Assembly: GCF_041080835.1 (NCBI RefSeq)
Contig: NZ_CP129683.1
Location: 496,001-560,000 of the forward strand
Source of the DNA: Bifidobacterium sp. WK012_4_13
GTDB lineage: Bacteria > Actinomycetota > Actinomycetes > Actinomycetales > Bifidobacteriaceae
Reading direction: 5' to 3'
Length of the DNA: 64,000 nucleotides
Under the pieces are notes generated by a model that searched no databases, was not told where the DNA came from, and saw nothing but the letters and a program-made list of their open reading frames with translations. Position numbers and translations under genes: made by a program. This document shows, one piece after another, positions 44,187 through 53,681 of this stretch. The stretch's first letter is position 1. Every line of letters begins with the position of its first letter.

Positions 44187-46172
44187 TCATCGCTGGACAT
44201 CATGCTTGGCGCGGAAGGTGTTGACTCCGCGTGACCGGCTCAGGCCTGGCGAGCCATGCAGGTCGATCAGAGACATCGTCGAAGCCCACCAGAGTCGCAT
44301 GCTGTCAAGCCTCGAGGCTTCATGGTGAACTCCGTGAAGCTCGCCGAACTCCCATTCGACTGGATTGCGCGTCCTGCGGAAGGCAACGATGAATCGTCGC
44401 ACTCCCACGAAGCAGGCCACGAAGATCACTTCGGCGAAAAGCACGAACGCAGCACCTGGAATTCCACGCGCCCATGGCAGCGTTGACCATTCGATCTCTG
44501 CGAACATCGCAGCACACCGATCGATGATGGCTGTCGCGCAACTCGCCATCCAGACCAGCGGCCAGCCAAGCTGTGGTGCGCACCAGGAGACGAGGAGTGC
44601 CAGCAAGCCGCATATTGTCGCCACCGCCGTGAAGGGTGCGACGACTAGATTCGCCGGAATCGATAGCACGGTAATCTCTGGCTGCAGCAGAACCTGAATG
44701 GGAAGCGTGAGCGCCTGGGCTGAAACCGTCACCGCGATTGCCTCGGCCATGCCCAGCGGCATCACCGAGCGCAGCCACGCCGTCAATCGCCCTGACCACA
44801 GACCGATGCCCAGCACTGCGGCGCATGAGAGCGCAAAGCCGTAGCTTCGTGCAAGTGGAGGATGCACGATCAGTGCGAATGCAATCACCACACGCAGCTG
44901 GTGCACGCTCTGTCCTCTTCTGCCAACGAGCATCGTCAACGAACCGATTCCGGCAGTCGTTGATGCGGCACGCAAAACCGAGTCGGAGGGAAAGACCATC
45001 CCGCTCAGCGCGATGGCGAAGCATCCGTGCACCAGAGCGATCACGGACCTGGGCAGTCTGAAGATTGCTCTCACCCAACGGCAGATCATGGGAATGAGCA
45101 TGAAATGGCTTCCAGACACCGCCATAAGGTGAATGATTCCAGCGGCTTTGAACTGATCCTTACTTCGCTGGACATAGTTCTCGTCGATCGGTGGAATGTC
45201 ATCGTCCTCACTGATGCCGAGCTGCATCTCCGTATCGGTTCCCAAGGTCAGGCCCGTCACCAGAAGTCGCCCTTGATCGCTCAATCCGCCTACCACTCTG
45301 GCAAAACTCCGATGCATCGCGTCCACTGCACGCCAGTGCAGGGGCGGAGACCTTACGGCAATCGGTCCCTCCGAGATTGCAGACGTGTCAGTGCCGTGAG
45401 TGTCATCATGACCAGCGGCCTTGTCCATCGATGACGCGTCATCCACCTGTCCTGATTCGATTGTCGCGCTTATCCATGGTTCGTCATCGTTCCAGCCGGA
45501 TCGTTCGAGCATTCCCGACATCGCATAGCTCCCGCCACGCTCGAGATTCGAGACATCGCCCTGCACGAATAGTCTGACTGCAAGCTGTGCGAATGCCTCG
45601 ACACCGTTGTGCCTGACGGACACGAGAGTGCACCGGGCCATGAAGTCATATCCCATTCGCGCAGAGCGCTGCCAAGGCTGATCGATGACGATGATCGAAT
45701 CCACGCTCACTCTGGATAAATGGGAATATGCCGCATTCGTCAAGGGATTGCCCGCCTGCGCTCCCATGATCGAAACGAAGCATGCAATGATCGTGATGAC
45801 GCTTCCCGCAACGACGGCCATCACCGAAGGCAGCAATCGAAGCACCCAATTGCAGATATGCCGTTTCCAGTCGTTCAAAAGTGGCAGACTCGCAATGATT
45901 CCAATGGCGATAACAGTCACCGCCACAGCCAAGACAGGCATTGCCCGGCGTATCGTCTCCACTGCCATTCCAGCAGCAAGCGGACCGTGAGGGAACGCCT
46001 TGGACATCAGCAGGGCCGTCACCCACACCGACACCGCGACAGGCACCATTCGCAGATCAGCGTTGCCGTTGAGTCTCGATGACCGCCCACAAAACGGCTC
46101 ACCGCTGCATCGAGTCCTATGATCAGAAACACACGCTGCCGTGAATGTGCCAGAACGAGATTCGAGCCTCAT
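44187..46172 (-). CDS. comEC: ComEC/Rec2-family competence membrane protein
   Basis: 661 residues. An N-terminal membrane segment and an extracytoplasmic OB-like region (DUF4131-type, about 80-280) are followed by the competence core with GIIHLMAVSGSHFMLIPMI (~340), FAIALSGMVFPSDSVLRAASTTAGIG, and many membrane helices to residue ~600. The C-terminal metallo-beta-lactamase domain found in long ComEC proteins is absent. In transformable bacteria ComEC forms the inner-membrane DNA channel. It overlaps comEA by ATGA. Confidence 0.93.
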   Translation of the reverse strand: MRLESRSGTFTAACVSDHRTRCSGEPFCGRSSRLNGNADLRMVPVAVSVWVTALLMSKAFPHGPLAAGMAVETIRRAMPVLAVAVTVIAIGIIASLPLLNDWKRHICNWVLRLLPSVMAVVAGSVITIIACFVSIMGAQAGNPLTNAAYSHLSRVSVDSIIVIDQPWQRSARMGYDFMARCTLVSVRHNGVEAFAQLAVRLFVQGDVSNLERGGSYAMSGMLERSGWNDDEPWISATIESGQVDDASSMDKAAGHDDTHGTDTSAISEGPIAVRSPPLHWRAVDAMHRSFARVVGGLSDQGRLLVTGLTLGTDTEMQLGISEDDDIPPIDENYVQRSKDQFKAAGIIHLMAVSGSHFMLIPMICRWVRAIFRLPRSVIALVHGCFAIALSGMVFPSDSVLRAASTTAGIGSLTMLVGRRGQSVHQLRVVIAFALIVHPPLARSYGFALSCAAVLGIGLWSGRLTAWLRSVMPLGMAEAIAVTVSAQALTLPIQVLLQPEITVLSIPANLVVAPFTAVATICGLLALLVSWCAPQLGWPLVWMASCATAIIDRCAAMFAEIEWSTLPWARGIPGAAFVLFAEVIFVACFVGVRRFIVAFRRTRNPVEWEFGELHGVHHEASRLDSMRLWWASTMSLIDLHGSPGLSRSRGVNTFRAKHDVQR

Positions 46173-47080
46173 TGGACTCTCACCTGAGATCTGAGTTTCT
46201 CCAAGGTTTTCGCGCCTATCCCACTCACTTCAAGCAATTCATCCACACTGACGAATTTCCCCGCGCGCTTGCGATACTCCAATATCTTCTCTGCCGTCAC
46301 CGGTCCTACGCCATTGAGGGTCATCAGTTCATTGGCATCCGCGGTGTTGATATTTATCCGACTGTCGGATTCGGCAGTCTGCGTCGGTTGCTGAGAAGAC
46401 AAGGCCCCCTGTTCATCATCAGTCGCATCCACGGAATTCCCCGTGTCCGTTTCCATGGACTGCTGGGCCGCAGACTCCGAGGAGGCATCCGCTCCAGTGC
46501 CGCTCTGGGCATTCTCATCAGCGTCATCTCCGGCGTCATTTCCAGCATCCTCAGCCGCGTTCCCGTTCGATTCAGTGCTTCTGCTCAAGGCGAGAGCCGC
46601 CAGATCCTGGCTGTTCCCATAATGGATTCGCTGCCGTATCAACAAGGTCATGCTTGCCGCCAGAGCGCAGACAAGAATGAGTATCACGACGATGGCCTGC
46701 GCCTGCGTGAAGACGAGTCTTGGCTGCGTCCGCGCGTGAATCCCCGAGAAAGACTCGGAATGCGCTCCCAGTGATGGCTTCATTCCCGAGAGTTTCAGCC
46801 TTTCGATTGGCATATCCGTTTCGTGCTCCATATCGAACGGCGCATCCTTGGAAAGCGACGGGACCGGAATCGCTGCTGATTTCATCGAAGTCAGCTCCGT
46901 CAGCAGATCCTGGCCTGATCCATTCAGACCTTGCCTGGCATCCAGACGTTTCTCAACATCCAGACCCTGCCTGATATTCAGACCGCCCTGGGCATCCAGA
47001 CTGTCCTCGGCATTCGCCGAATCCTTGTCATGTTCCCGAGATCCTGCGATTCGTCTGAGACGAGTAGTGTGCGCATCCAT
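46169..47080 (-). CDS. comEA: ComEA-like DNA-binding protein with helix-hairpin-helix
   Basis: 303 residues. Hydrophilic N-terminus of about 130 residues containing six-residue repeats (pattern x-G/R-L-D/N-x-x) encoded by an 18-bp tandem array, one membrane segment (IVVILILVCALAASMTLLI), an acidic, Ala/Asp/Ser-rich linker of about 85 residues, and a C-terminal HhH pair ININTADANELMTLNGVGPVTAEKILEYRKRAG...DELLEVSGIGAKTLEKLRSQV. The SLBB domain usual in ComEA is not recognisable; a low-complexity linker sits in its place. It heads the seven-gene operon; hairpin element C and leuS lie upstream. Confidence 0.92.
   Translation of the reverse strand: MDAHTTRLRRIAGSREHDKDSANAEDSLDAQGGLNIRQGLDVEKRLDARQGLNGSGQDLLTELTSMKSAAIPVPSLSKDAPFDMEHETDMPIERLKLSGMKPSLGAHSESFSGIHARTQPRLVFTQAQAIVVILILVCALAASMTLLIRQRIHYGNSQDLAALALSRSTESNGNAAEDAGNDAGDDADENAQSGTGADASSESAAQQSMETDTGNSVDATDDEQGALSSQQPTQTAESDSRININTADANELMTLNGVGPVTAEKILEYRKRAGKFVSVDELLEVSGIGAKTLEKLRSQVRVQ
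46925..47014. repeat. 18-bp tandem array inside comEA
   Basis: Five 18-bp units starting with CAGAC (46925, 46943, 46961, 46979, 46997) in the comEA 5' region; being a multiple of 3 they keep the frame and give hexapeptide repeats in the cytoplasmic N-terminus. Confidence 0.85.
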
Positions 47081-47178
47081 CCCTCAATCGTGAACGCGGC
47101 TGACGGCACGCACAATCTCCCACACCATTGTGGTCGAATGTGACATTTCTAGACTGAAAATCTCATAGAATCAAGGCA

Positions 47179-47313
47179 AATCGAACGAGATCTTGAGTTT
47201 TGCGGCAATTGCGAAGTATCAAGCCCAGATTTGGCCTGATTCCAATGGCCGCATCAACGTTTTTCACAACATGTACTTCATAATTGCCGCAAAACTCAAG
47301 ATCTCGTTCGATT
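47179..47313. repeat. Long-hairpin element C (3' of leuS)
   Basis: Inverted arms of 40 bp (38 of 40 matching; inner core GAGTTTTGCGGCAATT) with GAAGTA at 47213-47218 and TACTTC at 47274-47279, interior 55 nt, and CAACGTTTT at 47255-47263, 10 nt before TACTTC. The right arm ends 14 nt from the leuS stop. The spacer is recognisably homologous to element D (CCAG..TTGGC..CAACG). Confidence 0.9.
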
Positions 47314-47327
47314 ATTCGCTGTTCACA

Positions 47328-50309
47328 TCAGGGTTGAGGGACCACAGAGACAATTTTCGGCGCCTTGACGATGATTTTGCGCGGTGGCTTGCCACCAAGA
47401 TGCTCCTGAACCGTCGGAAGCGCCAAAGCCAAAGCTTGCAGCTCGTCTGCCGAAATGTCGGGCGAAACCTCAAGCTTTCCACGAATCTTGCCCTTCACCT
47501 GCACCACCGCGGTGACATTGTCCTTGCCAAGATAGCGTTCCTCTTCGACCGGCCATGCCGCTGCGGAAAGCGAATCCTCATGGCCGAGCCTCTCCCACAG
47601 CTCCTCGCAGATATGCGGTGCGACAGGAGCCAGCATCACGATCAAGGGCTCGACGGCCGAACGCGGCACCGCCTGCAATGACGTCAGATGATTGTTGAGC
47701 ACAATCAGGCGAGAAATGGCGGTATTCGGACGCATCGCCTCCATCTCCTCCGTCACGTCATGAATCGTATTGTGCAGGAGCTTCAAGGTCTTCAAGTCGG
47801 GCTGATCGTCGACGACCTTGACATCGCCGGTACTCTCGTCGAGCACGTTGCGCCACAGACGCTGCAGGAATCTCATGCCGCCGACCACATTGCGCGTGTT
47901 CCACGGGCGCGACTCCGAAAGAGGTCCCATGCTCATCTCATACAGGCGGAAGGTATCCGCGCCATAGGTGGCGTACATGTCATCCGGCGTGATGATGTTC
48001 TTCAGGCTCTTGCCCATCTTGCCGAATTCCTGGAAAGCTGGCTCGCCATTCCATATGTAGGTGGTCTCGGAACCTTCCTGATGTTCCTCGACCTCGGCGG
48101 CAGGCACGTATTGTCCGCGGCTGTCGGTGTATGCATACGCCTGAATCATGCCCTGGTTGAAGAGCTTGTGGAATGGTTCCATCGAATCGACGAAGCCAAG
48201 ATCGTAGAGCACCTTGTGCCAGAAACGCGAATAGAGAAGGTGCAGCACCGCATGCTCCACCCCGCCGACATAGAGGTCGACTCCACCCGACTCGCCCGCG
48301 GTCGAATTATGGTTTGGTCCAAGCCAATACTCGCATTCGGCGGGATCGACCATGTGCTGCGCGTCGTCCGGATCGAGGTAGCGCAGATAGTACCAGCACG
48401 AACCCGCCCAGTTCGGCATCGTGTTGGTGTCGCGATGATACCGCTTCGGCCCGTCGCCAAGATCGAGGGTGACATGCACCCAGTCGTCGTTGCGGCTCAA
48501 CGGTGCCTCGGGATTGGTGTCGGCATCTTCGGGATCATATGTCTTCGGCGTGTAGTCAGGCACCTCCGGCAGATTCACCGGCAGCATGCTGTCTGGCAGC
48601 GTGTGAGGCACGTTGTCGTCATCATACACGATTGGGAACGGTTCGCCCCAATACCGCTGACGCGAGAACAGCCAGTCGCGCAGACGGTACGAAACCGTAC
48701 CCTCGCCAACCTTCGCCTTCTGCAGCCACGCGGTCACTCGAGCGATGGCATCATCGACGCGAAGCCCATCAAGCGACAGCGCGTCGCCCAGCTTTTCGGT
48801 CTTTTCAGTCGAAGAATTGATCACGATGCCATCATGAGATACGAACGCAGCCTTGCCCTCATAGTTGCTCAGGTCATCGCCAGAATCAGGCAAAGGCTTG
48901 ACGGTATAGACCACGGGAAGCCCGAACTTCGTCGCGAAATCATAGTCGCGGTCATCGCCGCCAGGAACGGCCATGATCGCACCCGTGCCATAGTCCATAA
49001 GCACATAGTCGGCGGTGAAGATCGGAAGCTTCGCACCGGTTATCGGATTCGTCGCATAGAGTCCGGTGAACAGGCCGGTCTTTTCGTTCTGCTCGTCGAC
49101 GCGATCCTTCGATGTCTTCTTCTCCGCTTCGAGACGGTATGCGTGGACCGCCTCGGCAGGCGTTGCATAGCCCCCAGTCCAGAGCTCAGCCATATCGGAT
49201 GGAATGTCGGCAGGCCAGGCGGCTGGAACGCTGTCAAGCAAGGCATGCTCGGGAGATACTACCGCGAAGGTGGTGCCGAACAGCGTGTCAGGACGAGTCG
49301 TATAGACCTTCATGTCCTTGACGCCAGAAGGCGTTTCAACCGAGAAATGGACCGAAGCGCCATGCGATTCGCCAATCCAGTTGCGCTGCATGAGCTTGAC
49401 CTTCTCCGGCCAGTCGAGCGTGTCCAGATCTGCTATCAGACGGTGGCCATACGCGGTGATGCGCATCGACCACTGGCGAAGCTCACGCTGGAACACGGGG
49501 AAGTTTCCACGCTCCGAACGGCCCTCGGAGGTGACTTCCTCGTTCGCCAGAACCGTGCCCAAGCCGGGGCACCAGTTCACCGGAGACTTTGAGATGTAAG
49601 CCAGACGGAAGTCGTTGAGCACATCGCTCTGCTCCTGCTCGCTCAGCGCATCCCATGACTCGGACTCGTGGCCAGGAATCGTGTGCCTGCCACTCTTGAA
49701 GGCCTCGACAAGCTCCTCGATCGGACGCGCCGAACCCTTGCCGCCATCCTTGCGTACGAACTCAGGGTCATACCAGGAGTTGTAGATCTTCGTGAAGATC
49801 CACTGCGTCCAGCGCATGTATCCTGGATCGATCGTGGCGAATGAACGGCGGTCGTCAAAGCTCAGACCCAGGCGGTGGAGCTGACGGCGCATATTGGCAA
49901 TGTTCTGTTCGGTGGTGACTCGGGGGTGCTGACCGGTCTGCACGGCATACTGCTCGGCAGGAAGTCCGAAGGCATCATAGCCCATGGCATGAAGCACGTT
50001 CTCGCCCTTCATGCGGTGGTATCTGCTCACCACATCGGTGGCGATGTATCCAAGAGGATGACCGACATGCAAGCCCTTGCCTGAAGGATAGGGGAACATG
50101 TCCATGACGAAATACGGCGTGCGGCCATCGGCATGATTGCCATCGCCATCGGTGAGCTCACCATCAAGATTCGCAGCCCAGAAGCTGCCCTGCCGCTGCC
50201 AGCGATCCTGCCACTTGCCTTCGATGTGCTGAGCGAGTTCTGCATTGTATCGATATTCAGGTTCGGCTGGAACGTCAGCCTGCCCATTGTTATCCTGTTC
50301 AAAAGCCAT
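47328..50309 (-). CDS. leuS: Leucyl-tRNA synthetase
   Basis: 993 residues starting MAFEQDNNGQADVPAEPEYRYN. An in-frame ATG at 50318 lies close behind GGAG and ATGs at 50327 and 50369 are further upstream, so the exact start is open by a few codons. Class Ia signatures: FPYPSGKGLHVGHPLGYIATD (HIGH as HVGH), the editing (CP1) domain with YTTRPDTLFGTTFAVVSP, the tryptophan-zone YWGEPFPIVYDDDN, KMSKS as GKMGKSLKNIITPDDM, and the C-terminal anticodon-binding helices. It is single-copy, with hairpin element C 14 nt after the stop. Confidence 0.98.
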   Translation of the reverse strand: MAFEQDNNGQADVPAEPEYRYNAELAQHIEGKWQDRWQRQGSFWAANLDGELTDGDGNHADGRTPYFVMDMFPYPSGKGLHVGHPLGYIATDVVSRYHRMKGENVLHAMGYDAFGLPAEQYAVQTGQHPRVTTEQNIANMRRQLHRLGLSFDDRRSFATIDPGYMRWTQWIFTKIYNSWYDPEFVRKDGGKGSARPIEELVEAFKSGRHTIPGHESESWDALSEQEQSDVLNDFRLAYISKSPVNWCPGLGTVLANEEVTSEGRSERGNFPVFQRELRQWSMRITAYGHRLIADLDTLDWPEKVKLMQRNWIGESHGASVHFSVETPSGVKDMKVYTTRPDTLFGTTFAVVSPEHALLDSVPAAWPADIPSDMAELWTGGYATPAEAVHAYRLEAEKKTSKDRVDEQNEKTGLFTGLYATNPITGAKLPIFTADYVLMDYGTGAIMAVPGGDDRDYDFATKFGLPVVYTVKPLPDSGDDLSNYEGKAAFVSHDGIVINSSTEKTEKLGDALSLDGLRVDDAIARVTAWLQKAKVGEGTVSYRLRDWLFSRQRYWGEPFPIVYDDDNVPHTLPDSMLPVNLPEVPDYTPKTYDPEDADTNPEAPLSRNDDWVHVTLDLGDGPKRYHRDTNTMPNWAGSCWYYLRYLDPDDAQHMVDPAECEYWLGPNHNSTAGESGGVDLYVGGVEHAVLHLLYSRFWHKVLYDLGFVDSMEPFHKLFNQGMIQAYAYTDSRGQYVPAAEVEEHQEGSETTYIWNGEPAFQEFGKMGKSLKNIITPDDMYATYGADTFRLYEMSMGPLSESRPWNTRNVVGGMRFLQRLWRNVLDESTGDVKVVDDQPDLKTLKLLHNTIHDVTEEMEAMRPNTAISRLIVLNNHLTSLQAVPRSAVEPLIVMLAPVAPHICEELWERLGHEDSLSAAAWPVEEERYLGKDNVTAVVQVKGKIRGKLEVSPDISADELQALALALPTVQEHLGGKPPRKIIVKAPKIVSVVPQP

Positions 50310-50403
50310 AAGTCGCATTATCTCCATGTATATGGACACTGTGTGGACGTTGTCCGCCACGACAGCCATCGCCTTGTGACGATGCCCGTCGTTTCGTCAA
50401 CTC

Positions 50404-50463
50404 AAATCTTCCCAACATACAAATCTTCCCAACATAAAAGGCGCCCACGCGATGTGGGCGCCT
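50404..50463 (-). terminator. Rho-independent terminator of glu operon plus 17-bp duplication
   Basis: A 10-bp stem AGGCGCCCAC / GTGGGCGCCT (50439-50463) with T-run on the minus strand ends the gluABCD message. Just beyond it AAATCTTCCCAACATA occurs twice in tandem (50404-50436). Confidence 0.9.
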
Positions 50464-50485
50464 CCGTTGGTCATGAATATGGACT

Positions 50486-51628
50486 CTACTCCTGTGAATC
50501 GGACTGACGCGGTTCGTGTCCATGTTCCTGATGGCTGGTTCTCCAATGACCTGAAACCGCGTTCGAACCGTGGTAATGGTCATGGAACTCAGGCTCGGTG
50601 CCGCTCAATGGCAGTTCGCGTTCCTCTGCGCGCTCGATCATCGTCACGTTCGAAGGATCAAGGATCGCTATCGGAGCCTGAACCGGTTCTGCAGCGAAGC
50701 CAGCGGTTCTCTTCTGCATCCTGCTGGGCAGCCCTTCCGCAACTCGGGAAAGTAGATAGCTGAGAATGAAGTATATGACTGCGGCGACAACCAGTGCCTG
50801 CAGCATGTTGAAGTATGACGATCCGAGACGGCGGGATTCCTGAAGCAGTTCGGTGTAGGTGATGATCGACCCCAGGGCGGTGTCCTTGAGAACCACGACA
50901 AGCTGGGTTATCAGTGCCGGAAGCATGGCGATCAGGGCCTGCGGCACCTCGACGGACATCAGCGAACGGACGGGACTCATGCCAAGAGCCAGCGCAGCCT
51001 CCCGCTGACCATGGGGAAGATTGCCGACGCCGGAACGAACCAGCTCTGCGACGACCGATCCGTTGTAGAGTATCAGGCCCCAGGTGACCGCGAGGAATGC
51101 CGAATTGTCAGAAAAGCCAAGGGCTGCGAAAGCCTGCCACAGGAAGATCATGAACAGCAGCACCGGAACGGCGCGGCAGAACTCGACGATGATCGATGAA
51201 AGCCAACGAATCGGCGCGAAGTCAAGCAGTCGTCCGATGCCGAAGATGATGCCGAATACGACCGATCCGATGACCGCAAGAATCGAAGCCTTGACGGTGC
51301 TCAGCAGTCCCGGGCGGTAGAAGTCCCTCCACGCATCCCAGTTGAGCGCAGGATCCCAGAGCGACCAGCTCAACTGGTTCTGGCCTTGCGGCGGATTCGC
51401 CAGCCTACGCAGCACAAGGACTATCAGAACGATGAAGATGATGGCGGCTATGGTGTTTGCGACGGCTATCTTGCGCCGTGCCTTCGGTCCTGGCTCGTCA
51501 AAAAGCACGGAACGCTTGTCATCGGGAGCACGACGCTTCAATTTCGGCCTGTCCTGCACAGGACTCGTTGGCGTTGGCGAGGCCGATGACGGTGATGTGG
51601 ATGATGACATCGATGTTGTTGCGCTCAT
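50486..51628 (-). CDS. gluD: Glutamate ABC transporter permease GluD
   Basis: 380 residues starting MSATTSMSSSTSPSS after AGGAGGAG. Thr/Ser/Pro-rich and basic cytoplasmic N-terminus, first membrane helix near 55-75, then a His/Glu/Gln/Arg-type permease core (about 105-315) with the EAA loop EAALALGMSPVRSLMSVEVPQAL. The C-terminal tail of about 60 residues is hydrophilic. It forms a heteromeric channel with GluC. Last gene of gluABCD. Confidence 0.94.
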   Translation of the reverse strand: MSATTSMSSSTSPSSASPTPTSPVQDRPKLKRRAPDDKRSVLFDEPGPKARRKIAVANTIAAIIFIVLIVLVLRRLANPPQGQNQLSWSLWDPALNWDAWRDFYRPGLLSTVKASILAVIGSVVFGIIFGIGRLLDFAPIRWLSSIIVEFCRAVPVLLFMIFLWQAFAALGFSDNSAFLAVTWGLILYNGSVVAELVRSGVGNLPHGQREAALALGMSPVRSLMSVEVPQALIAMLPALITQLVVVLKDTALGSIITYTELLQESRRLGSSYFNMLQALVVAAVIYFILSYLLSRVAEGLPSRMQKRTAGFAAEPVQAPIAILDPSNVTMIERAEERELPLSGTEPEFHDHYHGSNAVSGHWRTSHQEHGHEPRQSDSQE

Positions 51629-51639
51629 GTTCGCTCCTC

Positions 51640-52317
51640 CTATCTTCTCACCGCGAGTTTGTTCGACAGCCACGTCGTGAGCAGCCCGATGGGAATGATC
51701 ATGATGACGTAGCCAATGGCGAAGATGAGGAATATGTAGATGATCATCGAGCCATTGTTCTCAATCATCGAGCTCATCAGACTTGACGTTTCCGTGCCCA
51801 CCGATGCCGCGGCAGCGACCGTCGAGTTCTTCAGCAGTGCGATGAGCGTATTGCCCAGAGGTGCGACCGAACCCCTGACGGCCTGAGGCAGGATGACAAT
51901 GCTCGCGGACTGCATGAATCCCAAGCCAAGAGACCTTGCCGCCTCGGCCTGACCGATCGGAACGGTGTTGATGCCGGAACGCAGCGATTCGCACACGAAT
52001 GCCGCCGTATACAGCGACAGGCCACTGACCGCGAGCCAGAAGAAGTTCGTGTCGAAGTTGCTCGAGAATTGGAACTTGAGCTGTCCAAAGGCGCCGAGGA
52101 CCATGAACACCATGATTATGGTGAGCGGCATGTTCTTGAACAATTCGACGTATCCTGTAGCGAATCCTCGAAGGCTGGCCACTGGGCTGATGCGCATCAT
52201 GACCAGCACGAGTCCGATGACCACTGAGAACAGCGCGCTCCACACCGTGAGCTCGACATTGACCTTGAATGCGCCCAGCACATCATATGAGGTCAAAAGC
52301 GTTACGAAATCCGACAT
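51640..52317 (-). CDS. gluC: Glutamate ABC transporter permease GluC
   Basis: 225 residues starting MSDFVTLLTSYDVLGAFKVN, polar amino acid permease type with about five helices. The EAA loop reads EAARSLGLGFMQSASIVILPQAVRG, where the ATPase docks. Eleven bp separate it from gluD. The gap upstream to gluB carries a 16-bp tandem array. Confidence 0.94.
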   Translation of the reverse strand: MSDFVTLLTSYDVLGAFKVNVELTVWSALFSVVIGLVLVMMRISPVASLRGFATGYVELFKNMPLTIIMVFMVLGAFGQLKFQFSSNFDTNFFWLAVSGLSLYTAAFVCESLRSGINTVPIGQAEAARSLGLGFMQSASIVILPQAVRGSVAPLGNTLIALLKNSTVAAAASVGTETSSLMSSMIENNGSMIIYIFLIFAIGYVIMIIPIGLLTTWLSNKLAVRR

Positions 52318-52355
52318 ACTTCATCACTTTCCACAAGTCGTCTCTACATGGATTG

Positions 52356-52419
52356 CACTGGCTGCCACGAACACAGGCTGTCACGAACACTGACAGTCAT
52401 GAACACTGGCTGCCACGAA
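52356..52419. repeat. Four 16-bp tandem units between gluB and gluC
   Basis: Units CACTGGCTGCCACGAA start at 52356, 52372, 52388 and 52404; the first and fourth are identical, the middle two differ at a few positions. A looser CAGACATC-type series follows (52510-52545). Both lie in the leader before gluC and could affect differential expression inside the operon. Confidence 0.9.
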
Positions 52420-52561
52420 AAGGGCACGCAGCTCGGATGGTGGTCATCCTGCACGCATTCATCGTCTGTGCATGCCCGATGACGGTCAGGGCTCGCAACC
52501 GTCTGTGTCGCAGACATCTCAGACATCCCAGACGTCCTAGACATGTGCGAGCCCTTGGAGG

Positions 52562-53413
52562 TCAGAAGTCAGTGGTGCTCGACTTGGCATCAAAGACTGT
52601 AGGAGGATTGTACTTCGCGTTTGGCGTGTAGCCTGTGCCCTTGGTCGCGGAATCGATGTATTTCTTCCATGAACCATCGCTCACCATGTCCTTGAGCGCC
52701 GCATTGATCTTCTTGACCAGAGTGGTGTCGCCCTTCTTCACGCCGATGCCATAGCGTTCCTCGGTGAATGGCTTGCCGACGACCTTGAGTTGGCCGTCGC
52801 CCTTGGCTGCGGCGAGTCCTGCAAGAATGATGTCATCGGTGGTGACGGCATCGACGGTGCCCGAGATCAGAGCGGTCACGCATTCCGCGTATCCGGTCTG
52901 TTCCATGAGCTGCACCTTGTTCGCGAATTCCTTCTGGATCGTCTGGGCCGATGTCGAACCGGTCACGGAGCACAGCTTCTTGCCATTCAAGGACTTTGGA
53001 CCGGTGATTGACTTGTCATTGGCACGCACCAGAAGGTCCTGCCCTGCGACGAAGTATGGTCCGGCGAAGTCGACGACCTTCTTGCGGTCATCGGAGATGG
53101 AGTACGTCGCAACGACCATGTCGACGTCACCGTTCTGGATCATGGTTTCACGCTGCTTCGAAGGAGCTTCCTTCCAGACGATCTGATTGGCGGAATAGCC
53201 AAGCTTCTTGGCGACATACTTGGCCACGTCCACATCAAAGCCTGTATAGGTGCTGCCCTGCTTGAATCCGAGCCCTGGCTGGTCGAACTTGATGCCGATC
53301 TTGAGCTGAGGACCGCTGGAAGAACTGCTTGAGGAACTGCCACAGGCTGCAAGCGAACCAAGCGCCGCAACGGACACGGCCGCTGCAAGTATCTTTCGCA
53401 TAACTCTTTTCAT
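52562..53413 (-). CDS. gluB: Glutamate-binding lipoprotein GluB
   Basis: 283 residues. Lipoprotein signal with lipobox LAAC (Cys24), then eight Ser, then a periplasmic-type substrate-binding fold of family 3: KIGIKFDQPGLGFKQGSTYTGFDVDVAKYVAKKLG, DMVVATYSISDDRKKVVDFAGPYF, and hinge region KKLCSVTGSTSAQTI. It should sit on the outer face of the membrane and deliver glutamate (or a related acidic/polar amino acid) to GluCD. Confidence 0.95.
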   Translation of the reverse strand: MKRVMRKILAAAVSVAALGSLAACGSSSSSSSSGPQLKIGIKFDQPGLGFKQGSTYTGFDVDVAKYVAKKLGYSANQIVWKEAPSKQRETMIQNGDVDMVVATYSISDDRKKVVDFAGPYFVAGQDLLVRANDKSITGPKSLNGKKLCSVTGSTSAQTIQKEFANKVQLMEQTGYAECVTALISGTVDAVTTDDIILAGLAAAKGDGQLKVVGKPFTEERYGIGVKKGDTTLVKKINAALKDMVSDGSWKKYIDSATKGTGYTPNAKYNPPTVFDAKSSTTDF

Positions 53414-53681
53414 CTGATTATTCCTTCTCTTAGGTTTCCCCAGAACTCTCCCCGGAGTTACTTTCGTTCAAGGGAAATGCGTTTCAAACTACAAGTGAAT
53501 TGTTTCAATATCCGAAACTTGTTTCACATCATGAGACAGATGACGATGTCAGAATCGTCCAGGCATTCGAAGCAAATCGTTGAGTGCTGCCGCGCGTTGC
53601 CGCCTTTGCACCGAATGTCGTATGACTGCAAGGCGGTCCGGTCCAATCGATGAATGGATCCGAACCACCGCTCGAATCGAA

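Noticed and set aside
47688..49592. A 634-codon open frame on the + strand opposite leuS
   Set aside because: It lies entirely within leuS on the other strand, is rich in Arg/His/Val as expected from antisense of GC-rich code, and has no motif or ribosome-binding site.
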